From the NCBI RefSeq assembly GCF_009758125.1, contig NZ_WRXO01000005.1, positions 1 to 64,000 on the forward strand: a stretch of DNA of 64,000 bases, read 5' to 3'. This document shows positions 23,664 to 33,500 of this stretch, one piece after another (position 1 is the first letter of the stretch; the number at the start of each line of letters is the position of its first letter). The stretch is from Chitinophaga oryziterrae (GTDB lineage Bacteria; Bacteroidota; Bacteroidia; Chitinophagales; Chitinophagaceae). The notes beneath the pieces are model-generated. The model was given only the letters and a program-made list of their open reading frames with translations. It was not told the DNA's origin and made no database searches. Position numbers and translations under genes: made by a program.

Positions 23664-23671
23664 TACTTTTG
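23664..23671 (+). promoter_or_regulatory. -7 promoter box of the AraC gene
   Basis: TACTTTTG matches TAnnTTTG. The ATG lies at 23676, 5 nt on, so this transcript would also start at or near the A of ATG. The -33 element is weak. Confidence 0.5.
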
Positions 23672-23675
23672 CAAT

Positions 23676-24527
23676 ATGGATTACCTGCACAATACTTTTG
23701 CCATTGAAATTGCCAGTTTCGATGAATGGCAAGGGCGTAGCCGTAAAAACAACTTTTTCGAGCTTGTTTACATTCTTGATGGAAAAGGAAGCCAAAGTGT
23801 AAATTATGTTGAGTATCCATATCAAAAAAACGGTATTTTTCTTCTACCAACAGCAAAGTGCCATCAGTATATTATTAAAGAGCCGACAAAGTTTCTGTTT
23901 GTCCGTTTCACGGGCAGTTATTTTGTTCCTGGTGCAAACGATCAGGTTGATTACAGCTCCTGGTTCAGCAGGCTGAATTACATTATAGGAAATCACAGTC
24001 ATCATCCCGGCGAATTGATTGATGACCCAAACGACAGGTTGCAGGTAAAGAGATTGCTTGATGTTATCCTTTTTGAATATGAACTCAAAGAAACCTGCTT
24101 TACTTTCATCATACAAAACACGCTGGTATCAATTCTTGGCGTGATCTGCCGTAACATCCAGCGTAAGATTTTAATAGGCCGCACCTTCACTGATAGTAAA
24201 TTTGCTGATCTGTTAAACTTCATAAGCTTCAATATTTTGGATGCTGATAAATTATCCGTTTCCTATTTATCTGAAAAATTCCATATCGCTGAGACCTATT
24301 TTAGTGAATATTTTAGAAGGAACGCCTCAGAACGGTTCCAGGACTATGTTATAAAATCAAGGCTCCGTATTGCCGAATCAAGAGCCCGGTATACCGAATT
24401 ACCCTTACAGGATATTGCGTCTGAATTAGGCTTTACGGATAGCAGTCATCTCAACAAAATGATGAAAAAGCATTTTGGCAAAGGAATGAGAGAGATAAGA
24501 AAAGAGGAGGCTAATACTGCGATATAA
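23676..24527 (+). CDS. AraC-family transcription regulator
   Basis: 283 residues. The N-terminal half is a cupin-like sensor (NFFELVYILDGKGSQSVNYV; EYPYQKNGIFLLPTAKCHQY). The C-terminal 100 residues have the two helix-turn-helix units: LSVSYLSEKFHIAETYFSEY with FRRNASERFQDYV, then LPLQDIASELGFTDSSHLNK with MMKKHFGKGMREIRK. It is divergent from the oxidoreductase gene and likely senses an inducer such as an electrophile to control it. The mRNA may be leaderless. Confidence 0.88.
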   Translation: MDYLHNTFAIEIASFDEWQGRSRKNNFFELVYILDGKGSQSVNYVEYPYQKNGIFLLPTAKCHQYIIKEPTKFLFVRFTGSYFVPGANDQVDYSSWFSRLNYIIGNHSHHPGELIDDPNDRLQVKRLLDVILFEYELKETCFTFIIQNTLVSILGVICRNIQRKILIGRTFTDSKFADLLNFISFNILDADKLSVSYLSEKFHIAETYFSEYFRRNASERFQDYVIKSRLRIAESRARYTELPLQDIASELGFTDSSHLNKMMKKHFGKGMREIRKEEANTAI

Positions 24528-24946
24528 TCGCTTTTGTGTCTGTTATTGCCGATACACATTCTATAATTATATTGTATCGAAACATTGTCGCCTTTATACT
24601 GTATGCTTCTTTTCCCCTTTTGTTTCCTTTGATATTCAGTACTTTAGTTGGGATTTTTCTTCAAATTAATTGACGGAAATCATTTGCGCATTTCCAATTT
24701 GCAAATTTTTAGTATCTTACTCTAGAATTTAATTTTATCTCCACAAAACATTTTCCGGTGTATTTTTTTCTTTTACAGACACATTCTTATATCAGTTAAT
24801 TTCCAGGAAAGCTCCTTTCCGGATTGATATAACTATTACCCAATGGACATTGTGGTATGTAACACTGTGACTAAATTCAATTACTTAGCATGCTAAATTA
24901 TTAACTAGCTGGTTAATATCTATTTGGCTACCCCTCAAATAAATTT
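24528..24946. other. AT-rich intergenic region with two palindromes
   Basis: No gene is seen. Near the right end lie TTAGCATGCTAA (24885-24896, a perfect palindrome) and TTAACTAGCTGGTTAA (24901-24916, near-perfect), 30-60 bp before the zinc-ribbon gene. They look like operators. Confidence 0.45.
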
Positions 24947-26134
24947 ATGCAATCTAAATTATCACATTTAAGCAAAGACGAAATCGACCTGCTTATTAAG
25001 CAGTATTATAATGGAGAAAAAATAAGGCTTCTTATTGATGAATTTAAAATAGATACTAAAACAACATCTCTTCATAAATTATTTCCTCCAACTATATGTG
25101 AAACGCTTTACTGTCCTTATTGCGACAATGTAAATCTTGTTTCCTCGTATAAGTCAAGAAATGATTTTAATAGAAAATCAACTCCTTTTTGCCCAGATTG
25201 TGAACACATTCACAACTCAGATTGTGAATGTGTTAATTGCAGGAAGTATATATCTTATCTGGCAAAACTCAAAACTGATAAACAAAAAAAGCTGATAACA
25301 GAGAAATGCTCTTCCATGTTTATCGCTCCTTGCGCAGTTCGGGATTTATCATTTGAAACGGCTGTTTATTTAATGTCATTAACAAGACACTTAATAAGTG
25401 AGGATTTAAAATTTGCCTTCCCCTTTGTTAAGATTCATACAAAACTTGCACCTTCATTTGAGTTTCTCAAACAAATGCATGAGAGTCTTAGAAAACAGGG
25501 AATAATTAGCTTGAGTCCACAAAGCAAAACGGAATCATTTACTTATAATGAGGATATAACTGCTATCACTTCATATTCTGCCTTAAGAGCTCAATGGGAG
25601 CTGCTATCCTCTTTTTCTAAACAAGAAAAAAAGGCCTATATCAAAGAGTTAGAAGAAGTGATAGCCTCTGATAATTGGCCGGAGCATTGGCACATTGAAT
25701 CTAATAAGCTGTGGCATTCTATTGCGCTGCACGAATGTTTGGAGTACTTAACTTATCTCTTAGAACGCCGGCAATTTCCGATAGAAGATTTTGGAGAGAA
25801 AACTATAACAACTTTTGAAACGTTGTTAAAGAGGTTTTCTATTGCTCAAATTTTCAATTTATCCTGGCAATCCATACGGGATACTGGAGATTTTTTAAGA
25901 CAGAAGATGATTCCTCATAGCCAGGCTCAATCTGTATTTACTGGAATTCTGCTAAGAAAGGTGGATCGTGCATTGGCTCAAAAGTGGATAGTAAGAGACG
26001 GTGGAAGAGATTTTAACTGTGCCCAATCCGTTGTTAGTAAAACATTGTTTAATTTGTTTTTAAAATTGGGAGATGCTGTTTTAACAATGAGAGTGCCTGA
26101 ATTAAATGAACGTAATACGGAAAGGCCCTCTTAA
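24947..26134 (+). CDS. Orphan zinc-ribbon protein, unknown function
   Basis: 395 residues. Residues 1-50 look like a small helical DNA-binding or resolvase-like HTH part (LSKDEIDLLIKQYYNGEKIR, LLIDEFKIDTKTTSLHKLFP). A double zinc ribbon follows (about 55-105): LYCPYCDN, TPFCPDCEHIHNSDCECVNC, so C-x2-C, C-x2-C and C-x-C-x2-C. The remaining 280 residues are all-helical, with no motif I know. ATG 24947 sits behind two palindromes. A terminator copy follows directly. The gene is alone and AT-rich within an accessory stretch between two terminator repeats, which suits a single-gene defence or stress module; function cannot be stated. Confidence 0.6.
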   Translation: MQSKLSHLSKDEIDLLIKQYYNGEKIRLLIDEFKIDTKTTSLHKLFPPTICETLYCPYCDNVNLVSSYKSRNDFNRKSTPFCPDCEHIHNSDCECVNCRKYISYLAKLKTDKQKKLITEKCSSMFIAPCAVRDLSFETAVYLMSLTRHLISEDLKFAFPFVKIHTKLAPSFEFLKQMHESLRKQGIISLSPQSKTESFTYNEDITAITSYSALRAQWELLSSFSKQEKKAYIKELEEVIASDNWPEHWHIESNKLWHSIALHECLEYLTYLLERRQFPIEDFGEKTITTFETLLKRFSIAQIFNLSWQSIRDTGDFLRQKMIPHSQAQSVFTGILLRKVDRALAQKWIVRDGGRDFNCAQSVVSKTLFNLFLKLGDAVLTMRVPELNERNTERPS

Positions 26135-26162
26135 ATTTATGTTTTCAGGTGAAAACGCCGCT

Positions 26163-26213
26163 TAAAGGCTTTGAGACGAAACTCTCAAAGCCTTTTTCTT
26201 TTGGCACAACATT
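26163..26213 (+). terminator. Terminator, copy 2 of a ~50-bp repeat
   Basis: AAGGCTTTGAGA...TCTCAAAGCCTT stem, then TTTCTTTT and ACAACATT, matching 22125-22176 except for a few bases. It ends the zinc-ribbon gene. Confidence 0.8.
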
Positions 26214-26281
26214 GTGCAACCCATACTGATGAATGCGTGTAAACCTATATCAGGACGAGACATTCGGGGAGAGTCTATATC

Positions 26282-26385
26282 TTGAACATACGTTGAACAT
26301 AGGTCGAACATACTTTGGTCGTTTCTGAAGCATCATCAAAGTATGTTCGACCTATGTTCAACGTATGTTCAAAGTATGTTCTACT
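26282..26385. repeat. Long perfect inverted repeat built of 11-bp units
   Basis: The 36-nt arm 26282-26317 is perfectly complementary to 26337-26372, with a 19-nt loop. The right side is four exact 11-bp units starting TATGTTC at 26342, 26353, 26364 and 26375; the left arm has the mirrored GAACATA units. A weaker outer pairing (GGGGAG near 26267, CTCCCC near 26394) extends the structure. This could be a strong hairpin, a helical-phase array of protein sites, or a small non-autonomous element. Confidence 0.85.
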
Positions 26386-26512
26386 CTCAGAGACTCCCCG
26401 AACACTCCCTTATCTCTATATCACATTTTACTTATTATATTTTCATTAAACAGTTATGTTTGGTATCATTTTAGCTGTTATAACGCAGTTTTAAACCAAT
26501 ACCCCCTTTAAG

Positions 26513-27052
26513 ATGAAAAAAACCATTTTAGCGTCCGCCATTATTTTTGCTATTACCCTGGCTGCCTGTAAAGGAAAGAAAAGCACAGAAACCTCTGAAC
26601 AGGCCAGTACTGAACAGTCCGATAACAAAAATGCCGCTGCTAACAATAGCCCCGCCAATGAACCTAAAAGCTACGCTGTAACATTTTCTCCTGATACTGC
26701 TTACCTGGGGAAAAATAAGGAAGCATTTATCCGATTGAAAGATGGAAAAGCTGTTCAGCTATCTGATGCAGATGGAAAAATAACAGGTACAGAACTTACC
26801 TACGAGATTGAAGTAACAAATAAGCGGAAGTTAGGAGAAAACAGCGTTTACATTAATCCTAATGATTTTCGTTTACAGTTAGATAATGGTAATAACATCA
26901 CACACGATACTTACAATACAGTATCGGCAGATGCTGAAGCTACCAATTCATCTACCGGTAATAAATTCAGATTGCCAGCAGGTACAAAACCTAAATCATT
27001 AAATCTGTTTTTTGATGAAACAAGAGTTACTGTTGGTGTAGAATTGAAATAA
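26513..27052 (+). CDS. Lipoprotein with DUF4352-like immunoglobulin-type domain
   Basis: 179 residues. Signal peptide with lipobox LAAC, Cys at about residue 19, then a low-complexity linker (about 20-48) rich in Ser, Thr, Glu and Asn. The C-terminal domain (YEIEVTNKRKLGENSVYINP; DFRLQLDNGNNITHDTYNTV; KFRLPAGTKPKSLNLFFDET) has the telokin-like pattern of DUF4352. Probably anchored to the inner or outer membrane facing the periplasm; ligand unknown. A strong terminator follows. Confidence 0.75.
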   Translation: MKKTILASAIIFAITLAACKGKKSTETSEQASTEQSDNKNAAANNSPANEPKSYAVTFSPDTAYLGKNKEAFIRLKDGKAVQLSDADGKITGTELTYEIEVTNKRKLGENSVYINPNDFRLQLDNGNNITHDTYNTVSADAEATNSSTGNKFRLPAGTKPKSLNLFFDETRVTVGVELK

Positions 27053-27068
27053 TATTTACAGCTATATT

Positions 27069-27107
27069 AAAAGCAAAAGGATCTCCGATAGAGATCCTTT
27101 TGCTTTT
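27069..27107. terminator. Bidirectional terminator
   Basis: AAAAGCAAAAGGATCTC (27069-27085) pairs perfectly with GAGATCCTTTTGCTTTT (27091-27107). It can serve the lipoprotein gene and the leftward rpiA. Confidence 0.9.
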
Positions 27108-27164
27108 AATATACAAACGGTATCAGCAGATGAAACAGATACCCAGGTATAACATAGTTTGATT

Positions 27165-27839
27165 TTAAATGGCTTTTATTTCTCCATTCTCGTACGCAAT
27201 GATCACTGTCGGTTGTAAGTTCAGGAACAATCCTGTTTCTACAATACCTGTGATCATTTTTAATTGCTGATGCAGTTGTACCGGATCTTTTATTACTCCG
27301 AAAGAACAATCGATAATGTAGTTACCATTATCAGTAATGTAAGGCTGATCATCTTTTGTACGAAGTGTAGGAACTCCCTGTAAAGTCTGTAACGTTTTAA
27401 ATACAAGCTCCCATCCAAATGGTACTATTTCCAGTGGTAGAGGGAATTTACCCAGGGTCTTAACATATTTACGCTCATCAGCTACGATGATCCTTTTCCT
27501 GCTGGCAAGCGCGACTATCTTTTCCCGCAGCAGTGATCCACCACCGCCTTTGATTATCTGCAGGTCTTCACTGACTTCATCTGCACCATCTATATCTATA
27601 TCCAGTTGTTGTATTTCACTAAAAGATGTAATAGGGATACCCAGTTCCCTGGCCTGCTTTTCTGATGCCAGGGACGTAGCTACTGCCTGGATATTCAATC
27701 CTTCCTTTACCATCTCTCCTATTTTCTTAATTGCCCAGTATGCAGTAGAGCCTGTACCAAGTCCTACCAACATTCCGGGATGAACGAGTGAAGCCGCCTT
27801 CTCTCCTGCTGCTTTCTTAGCTGTAGTAATTGCATCCAT
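27165..27839 (-). CDS. rpiA: Ribose-5-phosphate isomerase A
   Basis: 224 residues from ATG 27839 (MDAITTAKKAAGEKAASLVH); an ATG 8 codons earlier does not fit the family start. It interconverts ribose-5-phosphate and ribulose-5-phosphate in the pentose phosphate pathway. Motifs: VGLGTGSTAYWAIKKIGEMV (phosphate site), DIDIDGADEVSEDLQIIKGG with the catalytic D-G-A-D-E, GGSLLREKIVALAS with the K-x-x-x GGGG region, and VADERKYVKTLGKFPLPLEI. Normal length. Monocistronic. Confidence 0.95.
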   Translation of the reverse strand: MDAITTAKKAAGEKAASLVHPGMLVGLGTGSTAYWAIKKIGEMVKEGLNIQAVATSLASEKQARELGIPITSFSEIQQLDIDIDGADEVSEDLQIIKGGGGSLLREKIVALASRKRIIVADERKYVKTLGKFPLPLEIVPFGWELVFKTLQTLQGVPTLRTKDDQPYITDNGNYIIDCSFGVIKDPVQLHQQLKMITGIVETGLFLNLQPTVIIAYENGEIKAI

Positions 27840-27935
27840 GATTATCTCTTTTATAACAGGCAATATAAGAATTAACAGATTTGCATGCGTAAGACTATGT
27901 GTCGATTTTCTTATTTTTGATCGCTACCCACAACT

Positions 27936-29222
27936 ATGAACAAAATAAACGATACCGCCTGGCGGATAAAAGCCATTTTTACCGGCTCCATAGGTAACCT
28001 GGTAGAGTGGTACGACTGGTATGTATATGCTGCCTTCGCTCTCTATTTTGCCCCTGTCTTTTTCCCAAAAGGTAATCCTACTGCGCAATTACTGGATACC
28101 GCTGCCATTTTTGCCGTAGGCTTCCTGATGCGCCCTGTAGGTGGATGGCTCTTCGGCCGTATCGCAGACCGCTCCGGAAGGAAAACTTCCATGACCCTGT
28201 CTGTACTCCTTATGTCTATAGGTAGTATGATGATTGCGCTGGCACCTTCTTTCAAGGTTGCAGGGATAGTCTCGCCTATTATCCTATTGTCTGCCCGATT
28301 GCTGCAAGGTCTTAGTGTTGGTGGTGAATATGGGACCTCTGCCACTTATCTCAGTGAGATATCCACACCTGGCAGACGGGGATTCTATTCCAGCTTTCAG
28401 TACGTAACCCTTATCGGAGGACAACTCATCGCATTGGGCATTCAAATGCTGCTGCAAAAAGTTTTCCTGACACCGGAACAACTGGATGCATGGGGCTGGC
28501 GTATTCCTTTTGCAATAGGAGCCTGCCTCTCATTATTTGCTCTCATCATACGGCGGCATATGAAAGAGACCATACAGGTAGAAAAAGATAATACCAAACG
28601 CGGTTCTCTGGTGACACTTTTAAAAGAACATCCGCGTGCCGTGCTAACTGTTATTGGCCTCACTATGGGCGGTACACTTGCCTTTTATACCTACACCACA
28701 TACATGCAGAAGTTCCTGGTAAATACCGTACACCTTAGTAAAGAACGTTCAACAGTATTGACTTTCTGGCTGATGCTGATTTATGCATGTATGCAACCGC
28801 TGTTTGGTATGCTTAGTGATAAGATTGGCCGTAAGCCTTTATTGTTAAGCTTTGGAATATCAGGTACACTGCTTACTGTTCCTATCCTTACTGCAATCAG
28901 CCATACTACAACAGAATGGTCTGCTTTCTTACTTATCTTATCTGCCCTTATTATCATCAGCGGATATACTTCTATCAATGCGGTAGTGAAAGCAGAGATG
29001 TTTCCGGCCGGGATAAGAGCTCTTGGTGTAGGCCTTCCCTATGCTCTTACTGTTGCTATCTTTGGCGGTACGGCAGAATACATTGCGCTCTATTTTAAAA
29101 AGATCGATCACGAATCGCTTTATTACTGGTATATAACTGTCTGCATTTTTATTTCACTCATTGTATATGCTGTAGTACGCGATACAAAGCATACTTCACA
29201 TATTGATAAAGAACTCAAATAA
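27936..29222 (+). CDS. MFS transporter, metabolite:H+ symporter family
   Basis: 428 residues, 12 predicted membrane helices. Family marks: GSIGNLVEWYDWYVYAAFAL at the N-terminus, FGRIADRSGRKTSMTLSVLL (the loop 2-3 motif), LLQGLSVGGEYGTSATYLSE, and MLSDKIGRKPLLLSFG in loop 8-9. These are those of the MHS subfamily (alpha-ketoglutarate, citrate or proline/betaine permeases); the alpha-ketoglutarate permease KgtP is the closest in style. It sits in the inner membrane. It overlaps the next gene by one base (TAATG). Confidence 0.88.
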   Translation: MNKINDTAWRIKAIFTGSIGNLVEWYDWYVYAAFALYFAPVFFPKGNPTAQLLDTAAIFAVGFLMRPVGGWLFGRIADRSGRKTSMTLSVLLMSIGSMMIALAPSFKVAGIVSPIILLSARLLQGLSVGGEYGTSATYLSEISTPGRRGFYSSFQYVTLIGGQLIALGIQMLLQKVFLTPEQLDAWGWRIPFAIGACLSLFALIIRRHMKETIQVEKDNTKRGSLVTLLKEHPRAVLTVIGLTMGGTLAFYTYTTYMQKFLVNTVHLSKERSTVLTFWLMLIYACMQPLFGMLSDKIGRKPLLLSFGISGTLLTVPILTAISHTTTEWSAFLLILSALIIISGYTSINAVVKAEMFPAGIRALGVGLPYALTVAIFGGTAEYIALYFKKIDHESLYYWYITVCIFISLIVYAVVRDTKHTSHIDKELK

Positions 29223-30166
29223 TGTTCCCTTACTCAAACATGCCCTACGGGTTTCCGCCATCTGTTTGTTACCCGCTAACGGAGTGCTGCATGTACCTTC
29301 TTTTTATCCTTTGCTTCTTACATGCATGGAAAAACAGTGCCGGTAGCGTTGCTTATTTATTAGGTGGTTTTGGCTTTGGCCTGCTACTGGAATATGTGAA
29401 TGTTATGAGCAGTGCCGGCTATAAGTATGGTCAGTTTATGATAATGCTGGGACATGCACCTGATAATATCCCTGTATGGATTGGCGCTGGATGGGGTATT
29501 ATTATTTACACATCAAGACTTATATCAGATAGCCGTGGATTAAATATCTGGGCTGCAGCCGCTTTCGATGCCCTACTGGCTCTTAGTATAGATCTGAGTA
29601 TGGATGTAGTCGCTTATCGCCTGCATATGTGGCATTGGGATTGGCAGGGAATGCATAGTCCTGAATTAGCACTTACCGGGCAATGGTTCGGTATACCTTA
29701 TGGTAACTTCTTCGGATGGTTATGTGTCGTGTTCCTTTATTCCCTGTTTGCACGCTTCCTCGAGAAAGTAAGTAAAACAAATATCTGGCGAGCTGTCACA
29801 CCCCTATTTTCTATATTGATTTCACAGGTAGTATTATGGTTAATGCTCTTCCCTGTTTCTGATTGGCTAAAGCTTAAATTCAATATTGTCAGTAAAGAAA
29901 AACTGATCTTTTTATTAGTGCTTTTTCCAATAATGTCTATCACAGGCTTCAGAAAAAGAAGAGATGTACAATCCACAACCATTCCTTTTATTACCTGGCT
30001 GGTGCCTGCATGGTTTCATCTTTATTTTTTCTGTTGGCTATTTATAGGAGGGTTTTCAACAGAGAATAAATGGATGACATGCTGGTCTGTTGTAAATTTG
30101 TTGATTGGTATAGCTATACATTGGTGGTTACAGCTTCCTAAGCCAAAATTAATTTCCGAACTTTGA
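29222..30166 (+). CDS. Multi-pass membrane protein related to carotenoid hydratases (PF04240-like)
   Basis: 314 residues with about 8 hydrophobic segments. The stretch DALLALSIDLSMDVVAYRLH, MWHWDWQGM and GQWFGIPYGNFFGWLCVVF follows the D-x3-D-P-V-A...W-x-W...GIPxxNFxGW pattern of CruF-type carotenoid 1,2-hydratases. The helical N-terminus GFGFGLLLEYVNVMSSAGYK also fits. Some family members have no proven substrate, so a hydratase role is likely but not certain. Start codon overlaps the transporter stop, so the two are translationally coupled. Confidence 0.65.
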   Translation: MFPYSNMPYGFPPSVCYPLTECCMYLLFILCFLHAWKNSAGSVAYLLGGFGFGLLLEYVNVMSSAGYKYGQFMIMLGHAPDNIPVWIGAGWGIIIYTSRLISDSRGLNIWAAAAFDALLALSIDLSMDVVAYRLHMWHWDWQGMHSPELALTGQWFGIPYGNFFGWLCVVFLYSLFARFLEKVSKTNIWRAVTPLFSILISQVVLWLMLFPVSDWLKLKFNIVSKEKLIFLLVLFPIMSITGFRKRRDVQSTTIPFITWLVPAWFHLYFFCWLFIGGFSTENKWMTCWSVVNLLIGIAIHWWLQLPKPKLISEL

Positions 30167-30170
30167 AAAT

Positions 30171-30509
30171 ATGAAACAGGAAAGCAAAAATATAAAGTAC
30201 AGCCGGCTAGCTGCTAAAACAGCAATCAGAATATTTATTATTATGTTATTCTGCGGAATTGTCCCTTTTATTTCGGGTCAGCAGCCGTGGGATACCCGAC
30301 TGGAAGATACTCATCTTGTTATTACCAATAAATGGACACTGATATTTCCGGTTATACTGTTTGTAGGGTTTATGACACTGCTTATTCTCTGCATGAAAAA
30401 GAAATACCAGGAACCAGATATTAACTGGCTACTGGTATTAAATACACTGATATTATTAGCCTACCTGGTAATGTTATACAGCAGGATCTTTAAAGCTATA
30501 ATGGTATAA
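30171..30509 (+). CDS. Small membrane protein
   Basis: 112 residues with three hydrophobic segments (AIRIFIIMLFCGIVPFISG; WTLIFPVILFVGFMTLLILC; WLLVLNTLILLAYLVMLYS) and short polar loops. Not recognised. Starts 4 nt after the carotenoid-like gene, so it is the third gene of that operon. Its stop directly abuts the stop of the convergent helicase gene with no spacing. Confidence 0.6.
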   Translation: MKQESKNIKYSRLAAKTAIRIFIIMLFCGIVPFISGQQPWDTRLEDTHLVITNKWTLIFPVILFVGFMTLLILCMKKKYQEPDINWLLVLNTLILLAYLVMLYSRIFKAIMV

Positions 30510-33500
30510 TCATTTTGCCTTTAACCATTCTCCATCCAGATAAATAATATCACGGTCCAGGCATTGTTCAATGACTACCGTGATATCATTTTTTATGTCT
30601 TCTGTAACACGGTTCAGCCCTAATGTCTTTGCCACCATAGGTATTGCTGCTGCTGTTGTAATTGCCACTGCATCTGTTATCACTTTTTCCACAGCCACTA
30701 TTATTTCTTCCGGCGCTATATAAGAAAGTTTACGGGATGCTGCCGGTAAATTAGCACGACTACGTAATGATGGTACTTCCATCTGCGCATCCCACAAGAA
30801 ATCTTCTTTTACAATAATACTACCGGTACTTTCTGCACTTGCAATTGCCTGTTTCAATATATCCCTGATACGACTACCAACCCGGGAAACACCCGCGGCT
30901 TCTATCATTCGCCGGATCACCTCTTCTGTATGTACAGGGCTTTCCACCACAACGATTCCTTCCAGCCAGCTTTGCATTTTATCTGACGGATGTAAATGAA
31001 ATTCTTTTGTACTGATTTCCACAGGTAATACTGCCAACTCGTATAAAGGCGCTGTTTCTTCTTCCGTTTCTCTGATGATCGTATAATCTTCCGCTATATT
31101 ATCTTCTTCAATATCCTCTGTCCTTCGTGCATCTTCAATTGCATCCAGTAATCTTTTCAACTCTCGCGCAGGATGACGGAACCAATCTGTACTCCACACC
31201 CTGTATATTTCCCAGCCCATGTCTTCCAGTACCTGCTGGCGTAAACGGTCTCTGTCGCGGGCAGAACGTGCAGTATGATAAGATGCTCCATCACATTCTA
31301 TTCCCAGCAAGTACTTCCCGGGATTTTCCGGGTCCATCACAGCAAGGTCTATATAAAATCCTTTACTTCCAATCTGTTTATGTACCATGTAACCTGCTGC
31401 TGTAATCTGTGCTGCAACCATCTCTTCAAATGGCGCCTGCGGGGACGTGCCGTCTGAAAAAGCAGACGGTAATTTTCCATGTTGTGCAAAGTAGAGGAAG
31501 TTTTTTAACGCATGTACGCCTTCACTTTCCGTTTTGCTAAGATCAATATCATCGGAAGTAAGATTAGTAAATACTTCACAACGTTGTTTCGCTCTTGTTA
31601 TCAACACATTCAATCTGCGTTCTCCACCTTCATTATTCAAAGGACCGAAAGAAAGATTTACATTTCCCTCCGGCGTACGTCCATAACCAATACTAATAAA
31701 AATTACATCTCTTTCATCTCCCTGTACATTCTCCAGGTTCTTTACAAAAAATGGCTCATGCGGATGTGCTTTGAAAAACGCTTCTACGTCGGGTGTAGTC
31801 TTGCGTGCTGTTTCCAGCGACTGCTGTATCGCCTGCATCTGTGCCGTACTGAAAGCTACAACTCCTAAACTCATTTCGGGATGTTTGCGTACATGTGCTA
31901 TCACAGCAGCTGTTATGGCATCCGCTTCTTTTTGATTGGTACGTGTCTTACCACGATCATAGGTTGCATCCTTCAACAAATGATATACTAATCCCATTCG
32001 CTGATCTGCACCCGGACTAGGAAATATCACCAGTTTATTTTCGTAGAATTCATGATTCGAAAACGTGATCAATGATTCATGACGACTACGATAATGCCAA
32101 CGCAACATTCTTTGGGGAGCGCCTTGTGCATCGCACATCCCTAATATGCTTGGCATATCCGCTGTTACATTTTCTTCATCATCTACTTCTTTCAAAAGAG
32201 AATCAAAAAAACTGCTGGGGGGTAACTGTTTACTATCTCCTACTACCACTAATTGTTTTCCCCGCAACAAAGCACCCAATGCATCCACTGGTCTTACCTG
32301 ACTGGCTTCATCAAATATTACCAGATCAAACTGTAATGAACCAGGTGGTAAAAAATTAGCGATAGATAAAGGGCTCATCATAAATACCGGTTTGATGGCC
32401 TGTATGGCCAATCCCGCTGCCTGCATCAATTTGCGGATAGGCATGTGCCTTGCCTTTTTATTAAACTCTGTGCGTAATACGTTTACCTGTCCGCCTGCTT
32501 CTAAAGGAGGTACACCATCCCAATGTTTTAACGCTGCCCGCGCCCTGTTATATTGCAGATTGAGTGTATCCAGTTTCACAAATTGTTTCACTGCCGACTC
32601 ATGACTGGAACGTTCGAATTTACGCAGAGACGCATGTTCTGTTAATGCCTGCTCCCACAGATATTCATACCATGTTCTTTGTAATGCTGCTTTTAATCCT
32701 TTATATCCTTCCTTCCAACGGGTCACTATATCTATCAATGGCTGAAAGCCTTCAGCGGTAGCGGTTGCAGCCAGATTGTTCCATGAAATTATCTGATGTA
32801 TTTCAGGTAATCCCTTCATCCATGATTGCAATAAAACAATCTGCTCTTCGTATGCCCGTTGTAGTAAGGGGGTTACATTTCTGAAACGCAATAGTTCATT
32901 AAGGGCAAGTGCAGTTACTATATTTTCTATTGCAGCACCATGTTGCTGCATTGTTCTCAACAATGTATCATAATAGCCTTTTGCTTTTTCAGCGGGTTCA
33001 TTTTTCTCCAGGTAATCAAGTATCACCGTTGTACATGATCCTATACTAATCTGCTTGTGTACTTCTGTCAAATAATTAGTGACAGCTTCCAATGCATCCC
33101 AATTAGTCTGCCCTTTTTGCCAGCGTATTCCAAACAGTTCTTTTGCCAATATTTCCTGTTCCTGGATCAGTTTATCCAGGCGGCGTGCTTCGAGAATAGC
33201 ATCTACACAAGACAATTTACCGGCTACATCTTTTGGTAACCCTGCTTTACACAAAGCAGCCAACTGACGTTTACTCCGGTTATAATCCCCGATCACAAAT
33301 TTGTACCACTTATCCCCATAGGCCAGCAGGTTCTGACGGATCTCAAGTACCTGTTGTTCCCATGCTTCAGGAATCAATATCTCATCGTATGCTTTATGGA
33401 TTTGCGACAAACGTCTTCCTGTTTGCAACAACTCTTTGATATCTTCTTTTTGCTGCAGCCATGCCGGATGTTTTATCCGGATATTACTGATGTCAGGAGA

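Noticed and set aside
26282..26385. CRISPR array
   Set aside because: Units of 11 bp without spacers, arranged as an inverted repeat, do not fit a CRISPR.
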